A DNA stretch of 33,322 nt, from assembly GCA_005798335.1 (NCBI GenBank), contig SYJV01000229.1, positions 1 to 33,322 of the forward strand, in the 5' to 3' direction. Shown piece by piece: positions 9,084 through 17,980 of the stretch. How positions within the stretch are numbered: the first letter of the stretch is position 1; every line of letters starts with the position of its first letter. The notes under the pieces were generated by a model. The model was not told where the DNA came from. It ran no database searches and worked only from the letters and a program-made list of their open reading frames with translations. This stretch comes from Planctomycetaceae bacterium. GTDB lineage: Bacteria > Planctomycetota > Planctomycetia > Pirellulales > Pirellulaceae. The translations under genes were made by a program, and so were the position numbers.

Positions 9084-10433
9084 CTACGAAATCCACGGTG
9101 GTTGCCAGCCTTGACGATAGGTCTTGGACAACCATTTCTGAGCCTCTGTTAGGTTAGAAATGGACAGCGATTGCGGTTCCCACATCAGTTTTTGGCCTGG
9201 GTACCGAATGGCAATGGTTCCGAGCAAAACCGTTTCGGTCAACGGACCGGAATAGCTGAAGCTGGAGGTTGTTGTGCCTTCGCCTCGGCAAGCATCGGCC
9301 CACTGAACGTAGTGATCGACTCCCTCTACTATCGGAATGTCGGCGGCTTGGAATTTTTCTTCGGGGAACAGTTTGGGATTCGCGACATGAGGAATCACCA
9401 GCGTCCCTTTCTCGCCCACCAATATCGAACCGGCACCCGGTAATTTGTAACCAGCCGGAATATCCTGGAACTTGTCTTGCGCTGGTTTAGCGCCAACTGC
9501 GTCATACCAAGTTACTTTGATCTTCTTTTCATTAGCAGTGAACTGCGTTCCGGGAAAAACGTAGGTCACCTTGGCTTGGTCGGTCCAGCTTTCGGGCTTA
9601 AACCGAGGTGCCTCGCCTCGCGCATTTTTGGGAGCGGTCAACTCCAAGCATTTGAACACTGGATCGAGAATGTGGCATCCGAAATCGCCGAGCTGGCCTG
9701 TTCCGTATGCCTGCCAACCTCGCCAAGCAAACGGATGGTACATGCCCTCCTTGAACGGTCGCGGGTCAGCGACACCGTGCCAGAGATCCCAGCGCACCTG
9801 GGCCGGAACGGGATCATGGCCGGCAGGTCGATCGATATGTCGCGGCCAACGTGGAGAACCGCCTTGCCAAGAATGTACTTCCTTGACTTTGCCGATCATT
9901 CCCGAGTGGACAATTTTTACGGCGGTGCGGTACGCTTGATGCGATTGAATCTGGTTTCCCATCTGAGTAACAACGTTGAACTTCTTAGCGGCCAATTGCA
10001 TTTGCCGCGCTTCGGCGAGAGTGTGAGTCAAAGGTTTTTGGCAAAATACATGTTTGCTCAAGTGCATGGCAGCCAACCCGACCGGAGCGTGCATAAAGTC
10101 CGGAGTCGACACAATCACCGCGTCCACATCTTTGGACTCGTCAAGCAACTTTCGCCAATCCGCATACTGGCGAGCTTGCGGGAATTTCTCGGCGGCCTGT
10201 CCAAGATGTTTGTACGAACTATCGATATTACACAGTGCAACGACTTGCACCTGAGGACTAGCCGCGACGCCGTTAAGATCACTCCACCCCTTGCCACCCG
10301 TGCCGACACTTGCCACTCTTAGACGTTCGTTAGCGCCCAGCACTCGCGAGTAACTCACCGCGGACAAAGAAATTGCGGAACCGGCAATCGACAGAGCCTT
10401 CAGAAAATCGCGCCGACAATTTTGGTGGGACAT
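9084..10433 (-). CDS. Gfo/Idh/MocA family oxidoreductase, Tat-exported
   Basis: The 449-residue protein begins with a twin-arginine signal (RRDFLKAL, Arg7-Arg8, then a hydrophobic run and cleavage near residue 34), so it is folded with its cofactor before export. The Rossmann dinucleotide motif is GTGGKG at 44-49. The catalytic-lysine motif is CQKPLTHT (Lys133), the QKP form of the usual EKP found in many planctomycete members. The C-terminal part has the alpha/beta substrate domain, with FKPESW and a SSFSYSGPLTE segment. GGAG lies seven bases before the ATG. Family members oxidise, reduce or rearrange sugars and cyclitols using NAD(P); the substrate is unknown. It is convergent with the sulfatase. 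Confidence 0.95.
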   Translation of the reverse strand: MSHQNCRRDFLKALSIAGSAISLSAVSYSRVLGANERLRVASVGTGGKGWSDLNGVAASPQVQVVALCNIDSSYKHLGQAAEKFPQARQYADWRKLLDESKDVDAVIVSTPDFMHAPVGLAAMHLSKHVFCQKPLTHTLAEARQMQLAAKKFNVVTQMGNQIQSHQAYRTAVKIVHSGMIGKVKEVHSWQGGSPRWPRHIDRPAGHDPVPAQVRWDLWHGVADPRPFKEGMYHPFAWRGWQAYGTGQLGDFGCHILDPVFKCLELTAPKNARGEAPRFKPESWTDQAKVTYVFPGTQFTANEKKIKVTWYDAVGAKPAQDKFQDIPAGYKLPGAGSILVGEKGTLVIPHVANPKLFPEEKFQAADIPIVEGVDHYVQWADACRGEGTTTSSFSYSGPLTETVLLGTIAIRYPGQKLMWEPQSLSISNLTEAQKWLSKTYRQGWQPPWIS

Positions 10434-10462
10434 CGCGAAACTCCAGAATTAGGGACAATTGG

Positions 10463-10891
10463 TCAGGGATTCGGCAGGTATGATTGTGTTATTATATACA
10501 TTTGGCACGAACAATATTGCAGCGACAATCGATGGTCATTTATTTGACAACCTGAATTGCGCGGGGGAGGCTGTTGGCCTGATTCCAGCCGAAGTCGCCC
10601 CAAATGAAATTCCGAATTGATGCGATCATGCCCAGCATGGAATGACAAGTGCATTCCAACTGGCACGCTTGGAAAATCGTAATTTCCGTCCGCATCGGTG
10701 CGCGATGCAAACTTCTTAGCGACGGTCTTCTGCGGGCCAACTTCTGCACGAATCCTGTCCATAGTCAGCATGACGTAACAAAATACTGGCATGTTCACTA
10801 TCGGCTTGTCACGCAGGTCGACCAACTTTCCCTGGAATGAAAGCGTTGGCATCATTTCGATCAGGGCGCTTGGTATAAAGATCACAGCCAC
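10463..10891 (-). pseudogene. Small carboxypeptidase-regulatory/Cna-B-like domain protein, probably frameshifted
   Basis: From a GTG at 10891 the first 90 residues look like a beta-sandwich regulatory domain: FQGKLVDLRDKPIVNMPVF, then TDADGNYDFPSVPVGMHLSF, the typical 'new strand with TDADG' pattern. After HAGHDRIN the frame turns into low-quality sequence rich in Pro, Gln and Cys. Dropping one T near 10610-10618 moves reading into a neighbouring frame that continues HDRINRNFIWGDFGWN and ends VVK at a stop at 10540. I therefore infer a one-base insertion; the intact protein would be about 116 residues. No signal peptide is obvious and the ribosome-binding site is weak. Function unknown; it may be a decayed gene or contain a sequencing error. 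Confidence 0.5.
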
Positions 10892-10974
10892 CGTGAGATG
10901 TTAGCGTGAATCCTATCGATAACTGCTACCGACATATCGCCCCTGACAACTCTACGAAACGGTCAGTCCATTAG

Positions 10975-11098
10975 GGCGAGCGGCAGAATGGTTCTTACTA
11001 TTACAAGCCCGAAGCGCGAGCGAGTGCGTACGTGCCAGGATTGACCCACTCGCTTGCGCATCGGGCTTGTATTGGTGAGAATCATTCTGCCGCTCGCC
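10975..11098. repeat. 52-bp-arm inverted repeat (foldback element, type 1)
   Basis: The left arm 10975-11026 and right arm 11047-11098 are 52 bases each, begin GGCGAGCGGCAGAATG and differ at only about six positions; the spacer is 20 bases. The inner part contains ACAAGCCCGA and GCGAGCGAGTG. From memory, a palindrome built on such 'AAGCCCGAAGCGCAAGCGAG' sequence is common between genes in Rhodopirellula-like genomes, but I could not check this. No flanking direct repeat is evident. The right end is shared with the target site of the adjoining 122-bp element. Confidence 0.85.
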
Positions 11099-11104
11099 TA
11101 GACG

Positions 11105-11226
11105 CAATACCGTTCAACGAACGTGGGATAAGCTTCCAGATTGTCAACCTGTAGCGGAGTTTCACCATTGCTTGCACAAGATATTGACAAGCTGGAAGCT
11201 TATCCCACGTTCGTTGAACGGTATTG
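11105..11226. mobile_element. 122-bp foldback (MITE-like) element, copy 1
   Basis: The element begins CAATACCGTTCAACG and ends with the complement. Its 43-base arms (11105-11147 and 11184-11226) match except at 11140 (A where the other full copy has C). The 36-base centre (11148-11183) is identical to copy 2. The ten bases on each side, CGCCTAGACG (11095-11104) and CGTCTAGGCG (11227-11236), are exact inverted complements of each other and match 8/10 as a direct repeat, so the palindrome visually extends to 53-base arms. No protein is encoded. Confidence 0.88.
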
Positions 11227-11256
11227 CGTCTAGGCGCACATCTGACAAACAGATCG

Positions 11257-12111
11257 CTACGAGGTCGGCGTAATTCTCTCTACACTTCCGGATGGGAGCC
11301 AGGCATCGCGACCGTCTGCCAATCGAACTCGCAACCATTGATCTCTCTGGTCGAGCACGACCAACTCAGTTCCACTGGGTAACGGTTGCGGCAACCTTGC
11401 TGGTGCCCCATGCGAATCCGCTGATCGAGCAATTACTTCTGCCACGATTACCACAGCCGCATCTAATCGTGGTCGCAGCGCCCGAACGAGCTCCAGAGAC
11501 ATTAAGACACTCCAGGCCAATATCGTTAACACAGCGAAACCACGCAGCCAACCCATCCGCCAACGCAACGACCCTGCGAAGGTTGCTGCGGCCAGCAGAA
11601 ATACAACCGCTGCGAGCGATTGCAGTAATTCGCTGGTCAAGTGTTTATGGAACGAGAAAAAAGAATCCAAAAAACTCTCTTCGACCGGGCGAGGAACCCA
11701 TTCGGGCAGTTGTGACCTAGCGTGACGCAAATTTTGCTGGGCGCGCCGATGGCTCGGATCAGATTCCAAAGCGCGACGATACGCGACAATCGCCGGCCCG
11801 AGCCTTTCAGCACCCAGCGCTGCGTTGCCGAGATTGACCAGCAATTCCGGGTTCTGCCATCGATTCTCTGCTGCGGTCGGCATCGATGAGGCCAATTGCG
11901 AAAATAACAATTCCGCGCGACCAAATCTAGCTAACCTCTCATCCCGTTGTTTCGCTTCGAGCGCTTGGCGGTACTGGTCGACGGCTTCCTGCAACATCCC
12001 TTCATGAGTTTGGCAAACTGCCACAGTCGAGATGCTAAACAACTCGAGGCAACAAACACACGCCAGGCTCAACCGGCAAAATGAGTTCCTATGGCTGACG
12101 ACACCGATCAT
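11257..12111 (-). CDS. batE: BatE-like TPR protein with C-terminal SH3-like domain
   Basis: The ATG at 12111 overlaps the batD stop as ATGA, so I start there (284 residues) although TTG at 12120 is also open. A signal-peptide-like hydrophobic stretch is at residues 13-33. Then comes a TPR-type region with ENRWQNPELLVNLGNAALGAERLGPAIVAYRRAL and NLRHARSQL elements (about 70-135), two transmembrane helices (about 160-210), and an SH3b-like domain at 240-280 (GTELVVLDQRDQWLRVR, then DAWLPSGSVERI). This order, TPR then membrane pair then SH3, is that of BatE proteins. It is the last gene of the Bat operon. The family supports envelope stress or aerotolerance in Bacteroidetes; the precise role is unsettled. 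Confidence 0.85.
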   Translation of the reverse strand: MIGVVSHRNSFCRLSLACVCCLELFSISTVAVCQTHEGMLQEAVDQYRQALEAKQRDERLARFGRAELLFSQLASSMPTAAENRWQNPELLVNLGNAALGAERLGPAIVAYRRALESDPSHRRAQQNLRHARSQLPEWVPRPVEESFLDSFFSFHKHLTSELLQSLAAVVFLLAAATFAGSLRWRMGWLRGFAVLTILAWSVLMSLELVRALRPRLDAAVVIVAEVIARSADSHGAPARLPQPLPSGTELVVLDQRDQWLRVRLADGRDAWLPSGSVERITPTS

Positions 12112-14051
12112 TTCGCACAAGCCTCGACAACTTGTTTGGCCCTTCGTACCAGTGCTTCGTCCAGCGGCTGGTCAGCGGCATTGGTCGGTGAAAAAATGAT
12201 GGCCTCGCACGCGGCGACCACTTGTTGAGCCTCGTCCCTGGGGGCATGAGGCAAGACTGAAATCAATTGCCTCAGCGCGGCAGCAATTTCTTCAGCCGCT
12301 TGCCGGCGAGGAAGACCAGCCGCCTTAGCAACTCGCGCTGCCTGCTGCCGAATGCACTTACTCGCTGCCACCAACGCTGGATCGCGCTGACGCATCCGGC
12401 GGTCGACTAGCGCCATGAAGACCAACAAACAGCTTCCCACATAGATTGTCCAATTAATCCAATCCTGTTTAGACAGAGTACGACTGGCAAGCAATAAGTC
12501 GGCGTTCGGTTCGATCGCTAAATCAGCCCCAGAGAGCGTGAATGAACTTGGCCGGTTCATCGCTGGCTTGACTCCCGAGTTTTCCGTCTCCGCGCCATTC
12601 ATGTTTCGACTGCCAGCGCTTTCGTTAGGCGGAATTTGTTTGCTGACCACATCTCCGGCACCAATTACTTTGGACGGCATCACGCGCAAGGCAATCGGTT
12701 TTGAAAAAGTCGTTTGATACGATTCGGTGGTTGGATCAAACCAAGAGTATGCAATGGCTGGAATCTCAGATACGCTTTCGTCGGCCACTCGCACAGATAC
12801 GCGAAATTTCTTAGTTCCTTCAGAGTATTCGCCTGCCATTTCTCCCTGCGGCAAGCGAAATTGATTGGGATTGAGGCCTCCGTCCGCAGACAGGTTTGGT
12901 AGCTTGGCATTGTCCACATTGCCATCTCCCTTCAAGGTGATATTCAGTGCGATAGGATCACCAACCCGTACGACAGTCCGATCCGCCGCCACTTCGACAA
13001 CAAAGCCATTACCGACGCCGCCGGAGAAACTTGCAGGCCGCCCCTCGGCTGGAAAAGGCTTTACTACAATCGTTTTCGGTGTATCCATCGCTTGTCCCAT
13101 TTCAACCTTGGCTGGCCGCCGTTGATCGAACAGCGAACCTTCGAACAAGTCGAATGGCGATCGAGACCGGCGGCGATCCCACTGAGTTACTTTTCGAATA
13201 GTCGCGGAAATCGACACCTCGGGGAACTCGCCAACTTTGTCGGGGATCATCACACGCGACGCGGCAAGAACCACAAAGTTCTTGCCATCTTGGCGAACTT
13301 CGCGTGCGGTGCCTTCTAAGTTAATCGTACCGTCTTTAGTCTCGATGGGCATGACGTTCGATCCGCGGCGAGGCTGTTCGTCAGTAGCAAACCGAAACAT
13401 ATCGAACAAAGGCGAATAGACATTTCGCTCTTCGAGACTGTCTGTTTCACCGGCATACCACCACTCGATCTTGACAGGGACACGCTGGTCGACATAGATC
13501 GGCTGTTCAGGCAGTATGAGCCGAACGCGTAGATCAGGGTCGTTGGGAACTGACTCGAAAGCGAATTGTCGAGATTTCACTTTTACCTGCTTCGCACCCT
13601 GCTGAATAATAAACGGCCCAACAGAATACTCACCAGCTTTGTCGGCGGTTACCAAGTACTGAATTTGATGCGTGACCTGCCGCGATTGAAATATTTGGCC
13701 ATCGCGGAAAACAGCTCTCGCCATCACTTGGGGAATTACTTGCCCCAAGCGACCACGCAATCCATCAGCCAGCTTTCCAGAGTTCGTATCAATCGAGACT
13801 GTCGGCTGTGGTTGTTCATCGAAACCTTCAACGTTGAACTGAATGATTGCTGCCTGTCCAACGTAATATGGAGGCTCCGATTGACCGACACTTACTTCGA
13901 TGTCCTGGGCGAATAACTGCTCCAACGTACTCACAGCGAGCAATCCAGCCAACAGGCTGATGTGTACAGCGTTCAATTTCCAGAGAATCAACCTTGATAT
14001 AAACTGTTGATCACGATGAACTTTTGCCCATGGCAATTGCATGTTAGTCAC
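12108..14051 (-). CDS. batD: BatD family protein (oxygen-tolerance/BatD)
   Basis: About 647 residues. GTG at 14051 overlaps the preceding stop as GTGA, with AAGGA just upstream; an ATG at 14042 is the main alternative. A signal peptide follows (LLAGLLAVSTLEQLFAQ), then EVSVGQSEPPYYVGQAAIIQFNV-type beta-sandwich repeats: the characteristic BatD start of an Ig-like domain, repeated around IVKPFPAEGRPASFSGGVGNF-like and VRVGDPIALNITLKGDG segments. A single transmembrane helix is at about residues 535-555, followed by a cytoplasmic tail of about 90 residues. Thus most of the protein is periplasmic. It lies between the BatB-BatC fusion and BatE, as in canonical bat loci. Assignment is strong; function is inferred from family and context. 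Confidence 0.9.
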   Translation of the reverse strand: MTNMQLPWAKVHRDQQFISRLILWKLNAVHISLLAGLLAVSTLEQLFAQDIEVSVGQSEPPYYVGQAAIIQFNVEGFDEQPQPTVSIDTNSGKLADGLRGRLGQVIPQVMARAVFRDGQIFQSRQVTHQIQYLVTADKAGEYSVGPFIIQQGAKQVKVKSRQFAFESVPNDPDLRVRLILPEQPIYVDQRVPVKIEWWYAGETDSLEERNVYSPLFDMFRFATDEQPRRGSNVMPIETKDGTINLEGTAREVRQDGKNFVVLAASRVMIPDKVGEFPEVSISATIRKVTQWDRRRSRSPFDLFEGSLFDQRRPAKVEMGQAMDTPKTIVVKPFPAEGRPASFSGGVGNGFVVEVAADRTVVRVGDPIALNITLKGDGNVDNAKLPNLSADGGLNPNQFRLPQGEMAGEYSEGTKKFRVSVRVADESVSEIPAIAYSWFDPTTESYQTTFSKPIALRVMPSKVIGAGDVVSKQIPPNESAGSRNMNGAETENSGVKPAMNRPSSFTLSGADLAIEPNADLLLASRTLSKQDWINWTIYVGSCLLVFMALVDRRMRQRDPALVAASKCIRQQAARVAKAAGLPRRQAAEEIAAALRQLISVLPHAPRDEAQQVVAACEAIIFSPTNAADQPLDEALVRRAKQVVEACAK

Positions 14052-17000
14052 CAATCCTTTTCGACGGAAGCTTGCCCGGTTGCAGCTCGTTTTTCGCGGT
14101 CGCGACGACGCTGTGCCTCGCGATCACGTACTGCTTGCAGCAATCGCGAAGGGTCACCACCGTCGGCCTTTTGTTCATCGGGTTTCTGCGGTTGATTTTG
14201 ACCAGCCTGCGATTGCTCTTGCTGCTGCTCGCTTTGCTGGTCATCCTGTTGTTGCTGGTCTTGGTTGGGCTGTTGTTGATCGGGCGGCTGCAAGACTGCT
14301 AGCGCTTCCAGCAGTTTTTCTAGCGCTGCATCTTGGCTCTTTCTTGCATCGGCAAATAGTGACTTGCTCGGTTGGTTGGTTGTTGTCACACTGACTGGCG
14401 CGCTGGAATCGGCGGGCTTGTCCGTTGAAGCATCTGGTACCGCAGGTGTCGCGTTAGGAGCGGGTTTTGAATCTGCTGACTTCCCGACTTTTTCTACAAC
14501 TTCGGCCAACTGATTCGATGCCTGCTGCATGGATTCTTGGCCTTCACCGACCAGCTTGGAAGCTTTGCTAAACTTCTCAGCCATGGCTGCTTGATGCTCC
14601 TTGGATTGCGCAGAGTCGGCATCGCCAGCGCTGTTAGGATTCGCAGCCGCTGCGGGTTGGCTCACCGCTGCCCCTTGTTCGGTCAATACCTGAGCAATTT
14701 GCTTTGCTATCTCAGACAAATCGCTCTGTCGCTGTTGAAACTGGCCAGTTTTCGGTTCGGTGGTTGAATCAGGCTGAATGCCTGCCGACTGCTCGGTTTC
14801 ATCGTTCAATTGCGATTGCCGCTGAGCTGTCTCCTGAAGGTGCTGGACAATCGAAAAAAACAGTCGGCGCAAATCTTGTAAGCGTTCCACCGATGTTGCT
14901 ACATGCTGGCGAGCCAAAGTGAGTGGTTCTTGATTGCGATCTTGTGCGCTGTTTAACGGCTCGCTGGCGCTTTGCATTGCTTCCCCTATATGTTGCACCA
15001 GTTGTTTGGCAAGCGAGAGTTTTTGTCGAGCCGCATCGATTTGCTCAGCGTTATTGTCGGCAACGGCAGGTTGCTGTGTACCGGTGGCAGATTTACCTTG
15101 CGGACTCGTTGGGCCAGCAGGACTTGGTGTGGGAATCTCGGCCAAAGCTTCATCGACCAGTTTGGCGATTCGCTCAACGCGAACTACGTTTTCTTTGTGC
15201 ATCCGAGCAGCCAATTCTATTTGCTGGTTGTTGATTTCTGGGACAATCGTCTCAGCAGCAGGCTTTGAGGTTTTGTCAGACTGCTCCGTGGAGTCCTTCG
15301 ATTCTGGTTTATCCTCATCAGGAGCATGTCTAGAGTTCGCCGTTACAGCCGCTTCGGCGGCAATGAACTTTTGAACCAAGCTCTCGCGCTGGTACGCCAA
15401 TTCCACCAGCCGTTGCAGGTCGAAGAATACTTCGCGAGCTCGCTGGAGTTCGTCGATGGCGCCAAGATGGCTCTGCGTAGCGCGATCGAAATCGCTGCTG
15501 GCCAGCGACTGTTTGCTGACCATGAGTTTTTCGTGTCCTTGCGTGAGATGGGGAGTTGCCTGGCGCAGCAAGGCCAAAAATTTCTCCTTCTGAAGCTCTT
15601 GTTGTTGGTGAGCAGCATCACCTTTGGATTTCGTCGAATCGTCCGCAGGAGTATCCGGCTGCTGAAGCGCGGCTTGAAGATTTGAATTCAATTCGCTCAG
15701 CCGACCCGCCACAGACTCGGCGTTTTCCTCGAGGTGTTCGCGAGTCAGCCAAGCCGGGCGGGCAGGGCGCTGCGCCGAGTCAGTTTTTCCAGCTTCGTCA
15801 CTTGGCTCCATTGGCTGATTATCACGTCGAATTGCCGCTTCCGCGGATTTTGAGATCGATGCCAAGGCGATCAATTGTGCATCGGAACTGACATCCGATA
15901 TGATTACGTCGAGCAATTCGACTGGGTTCCGCAATTGATCCCGTGCTCGTTTCAACTCGCTCAACCCGTTTGCGGCGCGGCGGAACGATCGTTCACCTTG
16001 TCGCCGCCGCATTTGGCTATGCGCTTGGCCGAAACGTTGGTCGGCTTGTGAAGTGTAGTGAATTAGATTCGAAAGCTGAGCAACGCGTACATTCTCTTCG
16101 GGGCTGCGATCCTTGTCCGTCTTCGCCTTGATGCGATCCAATTCTTCTCGCGCGTTGGAAGTGATCGCTTGAATATCTGATACGATTTGGCGCTGGTCCA
16201 TGGACAACTGACGAAAATCAGATCGAAACTCTTCACTTGACTCAGCCGATTCGCTTGGACTGCCCAGATTCGTCGCAATTCGATCGACCAATTGTCGAGT
16301 CGCGGCAATCAAATTCCGCTGCGCATCGATCGCTTCATCCAACTGCTGAGCCAAGTCACGGCCGTCCTTTTTGGCAAGCGAATCAGCCAACTCGACGATG
16401 CGTCGCAAAACAACCTCCAGATTGTGTCGTGAGTCTTGATCTTCAGGGCGAAGTCGAGCAGCGTCTCGAAACCAATCTGAGGCTTGGCGAAGATGTTTTA
16501 GTGCCTCCTCCGGTTTATCCTTGAGCAATCGGTCGGCGCGCTCGACTTGGACTATCCCGAGATTGTATGTTGCTCGGAATCGCACATCGCCGTCCGTACC
16601 GGCTTCCCGACGCGCGTCGGTCAACAATCGTTCTGCTTGATCACAGTCACTGGACAAAATATCGACCGCTTCGTTGTAGGCGGCACGCGGATCGATCGGC
16701 TGTACGGCAGCTTGATCGGTACCAGAGGAAGGCGATTTTGCTGCATCGCTGCCTGACTGATTTGGCGCGTTGCTGGCGACCTTCAGGGCGTTGCTTGACG
16801 ATTGGCTAGCGACTGGCGGCTGACCGCTAGCGCCACTGCTCACAAAACCAATTAATAACATCGAAGCCGTTATGGAACTGGTCCGCCTTGTTGAAGGCTT
16901 CACTCGGCGCAAGATTGGACGTTTACTCATAGGTACGGGAATTCCCAATTCCTTGCGTACCGACCCGGACCGCAAGATGATGCTGATTACGAGAAACACG

Positions 17001-17965
17001 AGACTCGCGAGAACTGCCCACTGAAAAACATCTTGTCGAATCGCGTGTCCTTGCCCGTCGGATTTTCCACGAACCAACGGGACAATATGGGCATCGTAAA
17101 TCGATTTCAAGTCCAACGCGCCTGTGCCGGCTGGGATATACGCTCCGTCGGTCGCTAGCGCAATTTCGCGCAAAGTTTGTCCGTCCAGACGCGTGATCAC
17201 CGATTTTCCGTCCGCATCGAGCACTTGTGTTTTCGCCCCAGTTCTGGGGTCGGTCACAAAGATCTCGCTGCCCGATTCATCACCGAATCCGATCGTTAGA
17301 ATTTTGATTCCGCGTTCAGCAGCGCTTTTGGCAGCATCCAGAGGGTGAGAATCGTGATCTTCGCCATCAGTGATCAGCATTAACACTCGCGATACGTCGG
17401 AGGAAGTGCGAAAACCGGCCACGGCCTTGCGAATTGGCTCTTCCAAACTAGTACCACCGCGCCCTACGCTGCTTGGGCCGGTGCTATCGAGAATCAACTT
17501 TAAGAACCCATAGTCGGGTGTCAACGGACAGAGTACAGCAGCGCGTCCGGCGAACGCAATCAAGCCCACTTGATCGCCTCGTAAATAGGAAAGCAAATCA
17601 GAGATTTCGGCTTTGGCACGCTCGAGTCGATTCGGAGCAGTATCTTCGGCCAGCATCGATTTGCTGACATCCAGACAAACCATAATTTGCGCTCCTGCGC
17701 GCGGAGTTTCGACGAACGTCAAACCAAGTTGTGGACGCATCAGCGCAAATACTAAAGACGCACCAGCAAGCGCCAAAAAAACCAAACTTAACCAACGGCG
17801 TGATGGCGACAAACGGCATGCCAGCCGGGCTTGCATCGCGGTACTGATAAACCGCGAAAGGATTTCGCTGCGTCGCCAGTCGATCCAAACTAAAATTGCC
17901 ACAACCGCAGCCAGCCACCAGGCGGCTTGCCACCAATTCGCATTCGCAAAATGAAATTCAGTCAT
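14048..17965 (-). CDS. BatB-BatC fusion: VWA domain, TPR, long coiled coil, Gln-rich tail
   Basis: The ATG at 17965 (TTG at 17977 is open too) gives 1305 residues, about four times a normal BatB. Two membrane helices (residues 10-30 and 58-77) precede a VWA domain with the MIDAS motif DVSKS (Asp99, Ser101, Ser103) and LITDGED. A third helix is near 310-333. At residue 346 a sequence MSKRPILRRVKPSTRR plus a hydrophobic run ending SSGASG looks exactly like a buried signal peptide. It is followed by a TPR region (about 415-520) and some 700 residues of Gln/Ala/Glu-rich coiled coil. The end has a poly-Gln segment, LLQAVRDREAQRR and the terminal VEKDW, an ending I associate with BatC proteins. Stop and start of the next gene overlap. 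Confidence 0.9.
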   Translation of the reverse strand: MTEFHFANANWWQAAWWLAAVVAILVWIDWRRSEILSRFISTAMQARLACRLSPSRRWLSLVFLALAGASLVFALMRPQLGLTFVETPRAGAQIMVCLDVSKSMLAEDTAPNRLERAKAEISDLLSYLRGDQVGLIAFAGRAAVLCPLTPDYGFLKLILDSTGPSSVGRGGTSLEEPIRKAVAGFRTSSDVSRVLMLITDGEDHDSHPLDAAKSAAERGIKILTIGFGDESGSEIFVTDPRTGAKTQVLDADGKSVITRLDGQTLREIALATDGAYIPAGTGALDLKSIYDAHIVPLVRGKSDGQGHAIRQDVFQWAVLASLVFLVISIILRSGSVRKELGIPVPMSKRPILRRVKPSTRRTSSITASMLLIGFVSSGASGQPPVASQSSSNALKVASNAPNQSGSDAAKSPSSGTDQAAVQPIDPRAAYNEAVDILSSDCDQAERLLTDARREAGTDGDVRFRATYNLGIVQVERADRLLKDKPEEALKHLRQASDWFRDAARLRPEDQDSRHNLEVVLRRIVELADSLAKKDGRDLAQQLDEAIDAQRNLIAATRQLVDRIATNLGSPSESAESSEEFRSDFRQLSMDQRQIVSDIQAITSNAREELDRIKAKTDKDRSPEENVRVAQLSNLIHYTSQADQRFGQAHSQMRRRQGERSFRRAANGLSELKRARDQLRNPVELLDVIISDVSSDAQLIALASISKSAEAAIRRDNQPMEPSDEAGKTDSAQRPARPAWLTREHLEENAESVAGRLSELNSNLQAALQQPDTPADDSTKSKGDAAHQQQELQKEKFLALLRQATPHLTQGHEKLMVSKQSLASSDFDRATQSHLGAIDELQRAREVFFDLQRLVELAYQRESLVQKFIAAEAAVTANSRHAPDEDKPESKDSTEQSDKTSKPAAETIVPEINNQQIELAARMHKENVVRVERIAKLVDEALAEIPTPSPAGPTSPQGKSATGTQQPAVADNNAEQIDAARQKLSLAKQLVQHIGEAMQSASEPLNSAQDRNQEPLTLARQHVATSVERLQDLRRLFFSIVQHLQETAQRQSQLNDETEQSAGIQPDSTTEPKTGQFQQRQSDLSEIAKQIAQVLTEQGAAVSQPAAAANPNSAGDADSAQSKEHQAAMAEKFSKASKLVGEGQESMQQASNQLAEVVEKVGKSADSKPAPNATPAVPDASTDKPADSSAPVSVTTTNQPSKSLFADARKSQDAALEKLLEALAVLQPPDQQQPNQDQQQQDDQQSEQQQEQSQAGQNQPQKPDEQKADGGDPSRLLQAVRDREAQRRRDREKRAATGQASVEKDW
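16928..16930 (-). other. Fusion seam: internal ATG of the ancestral BatC with its own signal peptide
   Basis: The ATG at 16930-16928 (Met346 of the fusion) starts a basic n-region, a hydrophobic segment and a small-residue cleavage-like site, yet it is in frame with the upstream VWA part without any stop. The most economical reading is loss of a BatB stop codon. Internal initiation here could still make a separate BatC-like product; no strong ribosome-binding site is visible. Confidence 0.55.
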
Positions 17966-17980
17966 AACGACATTCAACCA

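Larger units (their letters stand above)
10892..11256. other. Intergenic region with two abutting long palindromes, no gene
   Basis: This 365-bp stretch lies downstream of the Bat operon's last gene. It holds no credible coding frame. From 10975 to 11236 it is almost entirely two different foldback repeats placed end to end. Bases 10892-10974 show no recognisable element. Confidence 0.7.

Noticed and set aside
9477-10322. 281-codon open frame on the plus strand inside the Gfo/Idh/MocA gene
   Set aside because: Antisense shadow of a well-supported Tat-exported oxidoreductase; no domain features or ribosome-binding site.
10975-11236. CRISPR array or attachment site
   Set aside because: The repeats are inverted pairs, not direct repeats with spacers, and no integrase or cas gene is nearby.
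14072-14302. Leu-rich plus-strand frame that looks like a membrane peptide
   Set aside because: It is the antisense reading of the Gln-rich tail of the BatB-BatC fusion; CAG/CAA codons read as CTG/TTG Leu.
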